Shown here in pieces: positions 27,372 through 35,022 of a stretch of DNA of 64,000 nt. The translations under genes and the position numbers were made by a program. The notes beneath the pieces were generated by a model. The model was not told the DNA's origin. It worked only from the letters and a program-made list of their open reading frames with translations, and ran no database searches. Where the stretch lies: NCBI GenBank assembly GCA_028284445.1, contig JANQRS010000011.1, positions 254,321-318,320 of the forward strand. The letters run 5' to 3'. Source of the stretch: Calditrichia bacterium. GTDB lineage: Bacteria; Calditrichota; Calditrichia; RBG-13-44-9; J075. Each line of letters opens with the position of its first letter. The first letter of the stretch is position 1.

Positions 27372-29301
27372 ACTTCTTTACGGCATTTTGTTTGTCGCCC
27401 TGGCGCCGGCAATCATTGTAGTCTGGGAGGAACAGCTGGCTGCCACCGGACTGGAGCTGTCGGCGCCTAACTCGTTCCTTGGATGGCCACTTCTGCTGCT
27501 CGGCATCTATTTGATGATAGGCGCCACCTGGTATCTTCATCGTTTTGGTGACGGGTTGCCGATGAACGCCTTCCCGCCAAAGCGTTTGGTTCGTAGTGGC
27601 CCCTTTGCATGGCTTCGCCACCCGATTTACGTCGGGTTCTTGTTTGTTCTCTCCGGCTATTTCTTGCTCATCAAGTCCGGCATTGGCCTTTTCGCAGTGC
27701 TGCCAACGGTCGGCCTGTCTATATTTGCCATCATTTACGGATATGAGATACATGATATGCGTGCCCGTTTCGACATCAAAAATTGGCATCCAATGTTCGG
27801 CTTACCCGAGAATTCCACAGAAAGCCCAGCCTGGCAGAATCGCCTTTCGGTCTTCCTGCTTACATTCACTCCTTGGCTCCTGGTTTATGAAGCTGCGCTT
27901 TGGTTGGGACCGGCGCCGGATGCATTCGACACCTATATTGGCAATGAGGCAAACTGGCCGGTTGTCGAATGGACGGAACTTATTTATGTTCTCACTTATC
28001 CCTTTGTCCTGCTTACACCGCTCATTGTTCGACAAAAAAATCATCTGCGTCAATTCATGGTCATGGGATTTTGGGGAACATTGATTGGCGGCTTCTGCTT
28101 CCTGGTCATTCCCTTTCAGGCGACACCACGTGAATTTGAGCCGACTAGCTGGCTTGGAGAACTGCTGATGCTTGAGCGGTCAATCGACATGAATAGCGCA
28201 GCCGGCGCATTTCCTTCTTATCATGCCTTGTGGGCGTTCCTTGCCGCATGGTTATATACGCGCTCGCTTGGGAAAGGCGCCATCTGGTATGGTTTGGCTA
28301 GCGCGATTGCCCTGAGCTGCATTTCGACGGGCATGCATCCGGTTATTGACGTGCTGGGCGCCTTACTTTTGTTCTTTGGCCTCGTTCAAGGAGAGAAGCT
28401 TTGGCGGAGGGTCCTGGATATTTGTCAAGGCATTGCCAATTCCTGGCAAGAATGGAGACTGGGGCCGCTGCGCATATTAAATTACGGTCTCTATGCAGGC
28501 CTCGCCGCTTTTGCCGGAATACTCATTCTTGGCTCCCTGGCCCCTGAGGGTACTTTTGATTTGATTTTGTGCGTCAGTGCGGCATCGGTCTTGGGTGCCG
28601 GCATTTGGGGACAATTACTGGAGGGGTCTTCGAAGCTATCGCGCCCCTTTGGCTATTACGGCAGCCTTATCGCAGCCTGTGCGAGCATTCTGATAATTGG
28701 TTTTGTGACAGACAGCGGTTGGTTAATTGCCGCTTTGTTCGCCATTGCTGCACCTTTCATTCAAGCCATTGGCCGACTGCGCTGCCTTGTGCAAGGATGC
28801 TGTCATGGAAGAGAATGTGAACCGGGCCAGGGAATCGTCTATAGGCATCCGCGCTCTCGGGTTCTTTACATGGCCGATTTAGGCGGCGTATCGCTATATC
28901 CGGCACCGGTTTATTCTATCATTTTCAATTTCGCTATTGGCATCTTGCTGCTGCGAGCCTGGACGCTGGGCGCGCCACTTTCCCTTATCGCCGGTGGCTA
29001 CTTGATCCTGGGCAGTCTGGGACGGTTTGTAGAAGAAGCTTATCGTGGTGAACCGCAAACTGCACGATTTGGCGGTTTGGTCATCTATCAGTGGCTTGCC
29101 ATTGGCGGTTTTCTGGCCGGCATTGTTTGCACCACGATGGCTACTTCGCCTGCCCTTCAACAGATATCGGCACCAGACTTGACGCTTCTGATTCAGGCAA
29201 TTGTTGTTGGTGTGATTACATGGTTTGCTATGGGCGTCGACTTTCCGGATTCTGATCGCCGTTTTTCGCGGCTGGCACAGTCGGACAAAATTGAAGTCTG
29301 A
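27352..29301 (+). CDS. Three-domain membrane fusion: ICMT/PEMT-like methyltransferase + PAP2-like + Lgt-like
   Basis: 649 residues from ATG 27352 (GGGGAGGG upstream), with about 16-18 membrane helices. Domain 1 (about 1-150) has the isoprenylcysteine/phospholipid methyltransferase signature VRSGPFAWLRHPIYVGFLF (about 82-100). Domain 2 (about 190-370) resembles membrane PAP2 phosphatases: GAFPSYHALWAFLAAW (about 285-300) and STGMHPVIDVLGA, giving the S-x-H and H..D residues. Domain 3 (about 385-640) has the Lgt-like signature AIGRLRCLVQGCCHGRE (about 479-495), as in short Lgt-related proteins. All three act on lipid or phospholipid substrates in the inner membrane. The combination in one chain is unfamiliar to me. 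Confidence 0.75.
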   Translation: MKQTIGKLLYGILFVALAPAIIVVWEEQLAATGLELSAPNSFLGWPLLLLGIYLMIGATWYLHRFGDGLPMNAFPPKRLVRSGPFAWLRHPIYVGFLFVLSGYFLLIKSGIGLFAVLPTVGLSIFAIIYGYEIHDMRARFDIKNWHPMFGLPENSTESPAWQNRLSVFLLTFTPWLLVYEAALWLGPAPDAFDTYIGNEANWPVVEWTELIYVLTYPFVLLTPLIVRQKNHLRQFMVMGFWGTLIGGFCFLVIPFQATPREFEPTSWLGELLMLERSIDMNSAAGAFPSYHALWAFLAAWLYTRSLGKGAIWYGLASAIALSCISTGMHPVIDVLGALLLFFGLVQGEKLWRRVLDICQGIANSWQEWRLGPLRILNYGLYAGLAAFAGILILGSLAPEGTFDLILCVSAASVLGAGIWGQLLEGSSKLSRPFGYYGSLIAACASILIIGFVTDSGWLIAALFAIAAPFIQAIGRLRCLVQGCCHGRECEPGQGIVYRHPRSRVLYMADLGGVSLYPAPVYSIIFNFAIGILLLRAWTLGAPLSLIAGGYLILGSLGRFVEEAYRGEPQTARFGGLVIYQWLAIGGFLAGIVCTTMATSPALQQISAPDLTLLIQAIVVGVITWFAMGVDFPDSDRRFSRLAQSDKIEV

Positions 29302-29361
29302 AGCATTAGATGCAGACCTAAAATTCAACAAATACAAGCAGAAGAGATAGGGAAGAGGCTT

Positions 29362-29895
29362 ATGAGTAATATCTCGAAATCGATAATCGATACAGAAAGA
29401 TTATATCTTCGCGAACTGACAACAGATGACGCATCATTCATCTTTGCGCTGGTGAACAGCCCGGATTTTCATCGCTATATCGGCGACAAAAGCGTTCGCA
29501 ACCTCGAGGACGCCCGGGAATACATCAGGAATGGACCGCAGGTGAGTTATCGAAGCAATGGATTTGGCCTATACTGCACGCTGATCAAGAGCAGTGAGAC
29601 CCCCATCGGCATTTGCGGCCTTGTCAAACGTGATACGCTTGAGCTTCCAGACATTGGCTTTGCATTCTTGCCGGAGTATTATGGAAAAGGTTTCGGATAC
29701 GAATCGGCAAAGGGCGTTTTGGAGCATGACGTGGCAGCTGGATTTGCGCAGATTGCCGCCATTACATCGCCAGACAATGATCGGTCTATAAAGTTGTTGA
29801 AAAAATTGGGCTTCAATTTCAAAGGCCATAAACAAATGGCGGACAATGAACCGCCATGCAAGTATTTTGAAAGGCCGGGGAATCAGCCGGAATAG
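29362..29895 (+). CDS. GNAT acetyltransferase, RimJ/RimL-like
   Basis: 177 residues, acetyltransferase_3 type: IDTERLYLRELTTDDASFIFALVNS (about 9-33, split TERLYLREL and DDASFIFALVN), ETPIGICGLVKRDTL, DIGFAFLPEYYGKGFGYESAKGV (about 101-123, acetyl-CoA loop GKGFGYESA) and NDRSIKLLKKLGFNFKG. Such enzymes acetylate N-termini of ribosomal proteins or small amines. Its stop lies 2 bases from the stop of the convergent antiporter gene, so no terminator separates them. Confidence 0.9.
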   Translation: MSNISKSIIDTERLYLRELTTDDASFIFALVNSPDFHRYIGDKSVRNLEDAREYIRNGPQVSYRSNGFGLYCTLIKSSETPIGICGLVKRDTLELPDIGFAFLPEYYGKGFGYESAKGVLEHDVAAGFAQIAAITSPDNDRSIKLLKKLGFNFKGHKQMADNEPPCKYFERPGNQPE

Positions 29896-29897
29896 CC

Positions 29898-31796
29898 CTA
29901 GTCGTCCCTCCGGTTTCCAAACTCGTCGAGGAGCGTGGAGATATCCCATCCTAGATCTTTGTCCTTACCAATATTGTCTATTTCGGCCAGCATCCGGGAT
30001 TCGAGATCCTGGATGCGCTCGCGCGCACCGCTGATCAGCTGTTTTTGGTCGTGGCGCATCGAGGCAAGCTCCCGCAAATAGCGCTCGTCGTGCTTGCGGA
30101 ATGTCTTAATAGCGCGACGGGCCTGATACTTGCGATGGCCCAGTTTTTCGAGTGCTTCCGCAGCCATCCTGAGAGAGGTGTCCAGCGTCTCTCTGTAAAC
30201 GTCCGTAATACCGCTATCAAGAATTTCATACGAATCCGTCCAGCTTCGCGTCCTCGCCATGATTTCGAGGTGAGGGAAGTGCTTTTGCGCTGCTTCGCAG
30301 ACTGCCTGCGTTTTTTCCGGGCTGTCTACCGCGACGATCAACAGCTTTGCCTCATGTGCTCCGGCAGCATGCAGCAAGTCATGCCGGGAGGCATCACCGT
30401 AAAACACCGGCAGGCCCATCTTTCGTAGCAAATCGACGTTGTCAGGATTGGTATCCAGATAAGTCGCGGTTTGGCCATTGGCCTGCAAGAAGCGGCCGAT
30501 TGTGCTGCCCATGCGCCCGAATCCGGCAATAATGACCTGATTCTTCTCTTCAATTGCATCGGCTTCCCGGTCGCTACTTTCAGTTGTCCCGAAACGCGGC
30601 TGTATGATTTTTTCATTGAGAAGCATCAGGAGAGGCGTAAAAATCATCGAGAGAACCACAACCGCAATCAGCGGATTGGCAATATCTGTCGATATGACGT
30701 TGCTTTGGATGGCAAACGAGAACAGGACAAATGCAAACTCACCGCCTTGCGCCAAGCCAAAGGAAAAGACAAGATTGTTGTCCAATCCCATCTTGAAAAA
30801 CCTGCCGATCGCAAACAGCACCACGAACTTAAGAACAACCAGGGCGACAACCATCTGACTGATCAGTCCCGGGTTGTTCGCGATTAAGTTGAAATCAATT
30901 GAAGCGCCGACGGCGATGAAGAAGAGACCTAGCAACAAGCCTTTAAATGGCTCGATGTCGATCTCCAGTTCATGGCGGTATTCGCTCTGCGCTAACACAA
31001 CACCAGCTAGGAAGGTTCCCAGCGCCGGGCTAAGCCCCACCTTTGTCATCAACAATGCAATACCAATTACCAGGAGTAACGCTGCCGCGGTAAACAATTC
31101 GCGCAAGCGCGTTTTGGCAATCATGCGAAAAGCGGGACCTATCAGATACTGTCCGGCCACAATAATTGCAACGACCACGCCAAGAACGACACCTGTTTGG
31201 GCAAATATTGGCAAGCCTTCAACCCAGGTTGTCACATGATGTCCATCATCGCCAGCATGATGGGCAACCTGCCCACTTACTGCCAGCAAAGGCATAATCG
31301 CAAGTATTGGTATGACGGCAATATCCTGGAAGAGTAGAACGGAAAAGGAATTTTGCCCGCCGGTTGTTTTCATCAAGCCCTTTTCATTCAAGGTTTGCAG
31401 GACGATGGCGGTAGAGGACAAAGCGAGGGTTAAGCCAATGGCCAGACCTGTTTGCCAGGGCAAGCCGAAGACAAGTGCAATGGTCGTAATCAATGCGGCC
31501 GAGACGCCAACCTGCATGCCGCCCATTCCGAGAATCGGTCCTTTCAACTTCCAAAGCAACGAGGGTTGCAGCTCCAGCCCGACAAGAAAGAGCATCATTA
31601 CGACACCAAATTCGGCAAAATGCATCACATCCTGCCCTTCCTCACCAATCAGGCCCATCACAAATGGGCCAATAACTACACCGGCAATGATGTAGCCTAA
31701 TACAGAACCAAGGCCAATACGTTTGGCGATTGGGACTGAAACCACTGCTGCCGTTAGATATACAAATGCCTGAAAAAAGAATCCGCCTTCTGCCAT
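29898..31796 (-). CDS. kefB: Kef-type K+/H+ antiporter with RCK (TrkA-N) domain, CPA2 family
   Basis: 632 residues. The first ~385 form about 12 membrane helices of the Na+/H+-exchanger fold, with GLGSVLGYIIAGVVIGPF (about 27-44), LALSSTAIVLQTLNEKGL and LGTFLAGVVLAQSEYRHELE. A TrkA-N domain follows with the NAD loop IIAGFGRMGSTIGRFL (about 413-428). The charged helical tail is typical of KefB/KefC. It should export K+ in exchange for H+ during electrophile stress. The quinone reductase-like partner gene ends 10 bases upstream, as in kefF-kefC or kefG-kefB operons. KefB versus KefC cannot be separated here. Confidence 0.88.
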   Translation of the reverse strand: MAEGGFFFQAFVYLTAAVVSVPIAKRIGLGSVLGYIIAGVVIGPFVMGLIGEEGQDVMHFAEFGVVMMLFLVGLELQPSLLWKLKGPILGMGGMQVGVSAALITTIALVFGLPWQTGLAIGLTLALSSTAIVLQTLNEKGLMKTTGGQNSFSVLLFQDIAVIPILAIMPLLAVSGQVAHHAGDDGHHVTTWVEGLPIFAQTGVVLGVVVAIIVAGQYLIGPAFRMIAKTRLRELFTAAALLLVIGIALLMTKVGLSPALGTFLAGVVLAQSEYRHELEIDIEPFKGLLLGLFFIAVGASIDFNLIANNPGLISQMVVALVVLKFVVLFAIGRFFKMGLDNNLVFSFGLAQGGEFAFVLFSFAIQSNVISTDIANPLIAVVVLSMIFTPLLMLLNEKIIQPRFGTTESSDREADAIEEKNQVIIAGFGRMGSTIGRFLQANGQTATYLDTNPDNVDLLRKMGLPVFYGDASRHDLLHAAGAHEAKLLIVAVDSPEKTQAVCEAAQKHFPHLEIMARTRSWTDSYEILDSGITDVYRETLDTSLRMAAEALEKLGHRKYQARRAIKTFRKHDERYLRELASMRHDQKQLISGARERIQDLESRMLAEIDNIGKDKDLGWDISTLLDEFGNRRDD

Positions 31797-31806
31797 AGGA
31801 GCTGTC

Positions 31807-32397
31807 TCAATCGGTTATGTGACTATTCATATATTCTGATTTTGCAATATTTTCTGCCGTCAGTTCGCCTTGCTGCAGGCCCTGCATCACTTGTTTAATC
31901 TTGTGTGCATGCTTGGCGATTTGCTCTTCGGTGATAGAGTGGGTGCCATGCACAGCATATGGCGGCAGGTATCGCATTTTACATAGCACAGCTGTTTGCT
32001 CAACGGGCGCCAGCAGCTGTCTCACGGTGAAGCGGTTGTGTCCTTCTGCGCAGTAAGCCTCAGCTGGCCCACCGGTTGTAACCAGGGGCATAAACATCTT
32101 GTCCTTCAAGGCATTGCCATCTTTGCCAAATGCCCAATTATGTTCCAGCACCAGATCCTGCCACTCCTTTAGAATTGCCGGCGTGCTATACCAAAACATC
32201 GGGTGATGGAAAACGATAATGTCATGTGCAGCCAACAAGTCCTGTTCTGCTGCAACGTCAATGTCAAATTCCGGATATTCCTGATACAGGTCATGCACTG
32301 TAACATTCTCCAGTCCACGTAAATGCTCGAGTATCTGACTGTTTACGCGTGATTTTTGCAAAGCAGGGTGGGCAAACAATACGAGAACTTTCTTCAC
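31807..32397 (-). CDS. kefF: Flavodoxin-fold NAD(P)H oxidoreductase, KefF/KefG-like ancillary subunit
   Basis: 196 residues from GTG 32397 (AAGG six bases upstream). It has the NQO1/MdaB fold: KVLVLFAHPALQKSRVNSQIL (about 3-23, written in two parts KVLVLFAHPAL and KSRVNSQIL), IVFHHPMFWYSTPAILKEWQD (about 60-80, FMN-proximal) and MPLVTTGGPAEAYC near 107-120. In Kef systems such a subunit binds the membrane protein and is needed for full activity; it also reduces quinones. Ten bases separate it from the antiporter, which supports this partner role. Confidence 0.88.
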   Translation of the reverse strand: MKKVLVLFAHPALQKSRVNSQILEHLRGLENVTVHDLYQEYPEFDIDVAAEQDLLAAHDIIVFHHPMFWYSTPAILKEWQDLVLEHNWAFGKDGNALKDKMFMPLVTTGGPAEAYCAEGHNRFTVRQLLAPVEQTAVLCKMRYLPPYAVHGTHSITEEQIAKHAHKIKQVMQGLQQGELTAENIAKSEYMNSHITD

Positions 32398-32548
32398 GGT
32401 GTACCTTTGAGGTTAAGTGAATGTCTTTGTAATTCAAACACAGCACAATACCAGCAAACGACTGCCGAGAGACATGGATGGAACCAGTATTGTTTGGTAA
32501 ATTACGCTCTGGAGAATTTAGATGCAAAAAAGGAGGGAAAGGTGACAG

Positions 32549-32893
32549 CTAGCTTCCGGCGCTGCTATTTCCGGGGCCGGAAATCTGATAGTCAAGGTAA
32601 AGCCAAATGATGCGGGAATATTGAAAAAGCCAGGGCGTCAAGAGCAACAGGGGGATGACTGTCGAAGCAAAAATCGTCCAAAAGCTATATCCAACGAGAA
32701 TCATCCCAACCCAAATTGGTCCAATAAACCCGATCGCCAGGAACCAGTTAATAAACATGGCGCCCGTATAATAGCCGGCTTCACGATCGAAAAGAAAATT
32801 GCACTCCGGGCATTTCGAATGCATTTTAAACAAGGTGTTAAACACCGGCCCTTTTCTGCAATGAGGACATCGCCGGGCAACAATCGACTTCAA
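32549..32893 (-). CDS. DUF983 membrane protein
   Basis: 114 residues from TTG 32893 (AGGA eight bases upstream). Typical DUF983: an N-terminal zinc-ribbon-like ARRCPHCRKGPVFNTLFKMHSKCPECNF (CxxC at 9-12 and CxxC near 28-31), 'G-Y-Y-x-G-A-M-F' at about 41-48, then two or three membrane helices. It may bind a metal through the four cysteines. Function unknown for the family. The gene is flanked by minus-strand neighbours with 150- and 100-base gaps. Confidence 0.85.
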   Translation of the reverse strand: MKSIVARRCPHCRKGPVFNTLFKMHSKCPECNFLFDREAGYYTGAMFINWFLAIGFIGPIWVGMILVGYSFWTIFASTVIPLLLLTPWLFQYSRIIWLYLDYQISGPGNSSAGS

Positions 32894-32991
32894 AATCGGT
32901 CTTCCTGTAGCTCTTGAAATAAAAATTGGTTGGCAACTTAGGAAACAGGGGATGGCAGAACAAAGGGAAATAATAAATTGAGGGATAAGGC

Positions 32992-33510
32992 CTAGTTCAA
33001 TTTTCCCTGCTCAGCACTGTAAAAAGCCAGCTTGCGAGCATAGTAGTCTTTCATGTTCAGGGTCTTTGCCTCACGTTCCAGCAAGGTCAAAACACGCACC
33101 AGCATTTTGACATTTGCAGGTGCATTGAATTGTTTGTAAGAAAGCTCAACGTATTTAAGCGCTTCTTCGTACTTTCCATCTTTGTAACAGCAACGCGCTA
33201 TGAGGAAGTTCAAATATGAGACGCTCTCGCCAAAATTTTCGTCAAATGAATACTCGGATAGCTTATGTTTGGCCTTAGTCAAGGTCTCCATGCCTTGCTC
33301 ACACTGCATCTCGTTACATTGATGAATTGCGAGCTCTACATCACCAACCAAAGAGGCAGGCATCGCCGGAGGCGTTTTGGTCTCAAGTGAAAGCGGTGGC
33401 AGCGAAAAACCCTCTTCGCCGCGGAGAAGCAGGCCGGCTATTATTACAGCAGCAATCAAGGTGGCAATAATTCCGCCGGCAAACAGTGGACTAAATTTAC
33501 TCTTGGACAA
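32992..33510 (-). CDS. Single-pass membrane protein with TPR-like helical domain, unknown
   Basis: 172 residues from TTG 33510, chosen because GAGGG lies seven bases upstream; a TTG at 33534 is the alternative. One membrane helix follows (FAGGIIATLIAAVIIAGLLL, about 10-29). The C-terminal part is helical with paired repeats (CEQGMETLTKAKHKLSEYS, YKDGKYEEALKYVELSYKQF, MLVRVLTLLEREAKTLNM), matching a short tetratricopeptide-like array. Inside-out orientation with the helices in the periplasm is likely. No specific partner is evident; the neighbours are unrelated. Confidence 0.6.
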   Translation of the reverse strand: MSKSKFSPLFAGGIIATLIAAVIIAGLLLRGEEGFSLPPLSLETKTPPAMPASLVGDVELAIHQCNEMQCEQGMETLTKAKHKLSEYSFDENFGESVSYLNFLIARCCYKDGKYEEALKYVELSYKQFNAPANVKMLVRVLTLLEREAKTLNMKDYYARKLAFYSAEQGKLN

Positions 33511-33888
33511 GTCAAATCCCTCAAAATTAATCAAAATAAAACCAGTAAGCGTTCCTTCTTTGTCTTCGCCAAAATCATGGCGGCGACAGTTGTCCTTGCC
33601 CTATATGGGTATATACAAAAAAAGTATCACGAAATTGTCATGAAGCGATCAAGAATCGTGAATCGAAGCCAAATTGTGGGTAGAGCAGATGGGTATAAAA
33701 CTCCTATTCAACCGAATTGAAGAAAATCCGGCTGCCTCACATACCATGCTGTATAACAAATCACCCCAAATATTGCTCTAAATATTTCACAAATGAACTA
33801 TCGATGCTGTGCGAAGACGCACATTCATATAAAAATTAAGCGAAAGCAGCACAATCTTCAATCGCGACAACTAAAAGGGAGGGCATCA
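33511..33888. other. Non-coding stretch between divergent genes
   Basis: 378 bases separate the minus-strand TPR-like gene and the plus-strand DUF3303 gene, so promoters for both should lie here. The sequence is AT-rich, and I could not pick convincing -35/-10 pairs. A 15-codon frame on the minus strand (start about 33583) reads MILAKTKKERLLVLF; it has no ribosome-binding site I trust. No repeat or hairpin stands out. Confidence 0.5.
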
Positions 33889-34149
33889 ATGAAGCTCTTT
33901 ATGGTCATCGAAACATTCAAATCCGGTAAAAAGAATGCGGTCTATGAACGCTATCATCAATTTGGTCGAATGATGCCTGATGGATTACAATATATCAATA
34001 GCTGGCTGGAAGTTGACGGCGAAAGATGCTTCCAAATCATGCAAGGGGAAAATGCCGAATTGTTTGACGTGTGGATCAAGGAGTGGAAAGACCTGGTTGA
34101 ATTTGAAGTCGTTGAGATTACGGAATCGCCGACTGCTAAAAATGGGTAG
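33889..34149 (+). CDS. DUF3303 protein
   Basis: 86 residues from ATG 33889, preceded by AAGGGAGGG. The frame is open upstream but the strong Shine-Dalgarno site fixes this start. It matches the short DUF3303 pattern: MKLFMVIETFKSG (1-13), VYERYHQFGRMMPDGLQYINSW (about 18-39, split as VYERYHQFGRMM and PDGLQYINSW), CFQIMQ and LFDVWIKEWKDLVEFEVVEI. It is a ferredoxin-like alpha/beta fold of unknown function. CutC starts 73 bases downstream. Confidence 0.85.
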   Translation: MKLFMVIETFKSGKKNAVYERYHQFGRMMPDGLQYINSWLEVDGERCFQIMQGENAELFDVWIKEWKDLVEFEVVEITESPTAKNG

Positions 34150-34222
34150 TGGCTCTAGCGTTGATGCTGCTGTGGCCGTTAGACCTCTTTTATATCTCCC
34201 GCCTGTATCGTAAGTTTATTCT

Positions 34223-34942
34223 GTGAGCATCGTTGAAATCTGCATCAATACCGACAATCCACAGCAAACTATTACAGAGGCAATTGCCGCCGCTTCGGAA
34301 GGCGGGGCGCGACGTATCGAGCTATGTGCCGCGATGCAGCATGAGGGCTTGACACCCGACCAGGCTCAAATCGCAGAAGCAGTGAGTGCATTTCCGAGAG
34401 ACATGCAGTTGCTGGTAATGATTCGTCCACAGCCTGGCGGGTTCGCAGTCGATAACAAGACACTTCACCTGATGCAGACACAAATTGAACATGCGGCCAA
34501 TGTTGGTGCTGCGGGCGTTGTTTTTGGTGTATTGACGGCAGACAACAGCATTGATTTGGAAAAAAACCAAACCCTGATTGCACTTTGTCAAAGCCTGAAT
34601 TTGAAGACAACTTTCCATCGCGCAGTTGACGCCACTGGCGATCCGCTGCTAAGCTTGAAGCAGATTATTGATCTCGGATTCGACCGGGTATTAAGCAGCG
34701 GGACGTCCTGGGGAGCATACCAAGGCGCGCTGCAGGGAGTGACAGTCATTCACGACATGTTGATCGAGAGCAACGGTTCAATCGAGGTAGTAATTGGCGG
34801 GGGAATCAATGCCATATCAAAAAAAAGAATATCAAAACAGTTAGGAACCATGGCAGAGAAAGCCAGCTGGCATGCGTATAGCGGGGTCATGAAGGCGGGT
34901 ATTGTTACTGCCGCAGCCGTAAATTCGCTTGTCAATGATTGA
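34223..34942 (+). CDS. cutC: CutC family protein
   Basis: 239 residues from GTG 34223; no strong ribosome-binding site is seen, so the start is less certain than the family. TIM-barrel markers include VEICINTDNPQQTITEAIAAASEGGARRIELCAAMQHEGLTP, here seen as VEICIN, GGARRIELCAAM and EGLTPD (about 4-48). Further markers are LVMIRPQPGGF, GAAGVVFGVLT, TTFHRAVDA (about 130) and DRVLSSG (about 152). CutC was linked to copper tolerance, but its activity is unsettled. It appears single, with an S9 peptidase 80 bases downstream. Confidence 0.92.
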   Translation: MSIVEICINTDNPQQTITEAIAAASEGGARRIELCAAMQHEGLTPDQAQIAEAVSAFPRDMQLLVMIRPQPGGFAVDNKTLHLMQTQIEHAANVGAAGVVFGVLTADNSIDLEKNQTLIALCQSLNLKTTFHRAVDATGDPLLSLKQIIDLGFDRVLSSGTSWGAYQGALQGVTVIHDMLIESNGSIEVVIGGGINAISKKRISKQLGTMAEKASWHAYSGVMKAGIVTAAAVNSLVND

Positions 34943-35022
34943 TCTGCGACAGAAAAATGCGCCGTTAAAGGCGGCAAGTAAGAGCTATCGTTGGAACAAA
35001 AACCAACCTCTGGGGGAACACT

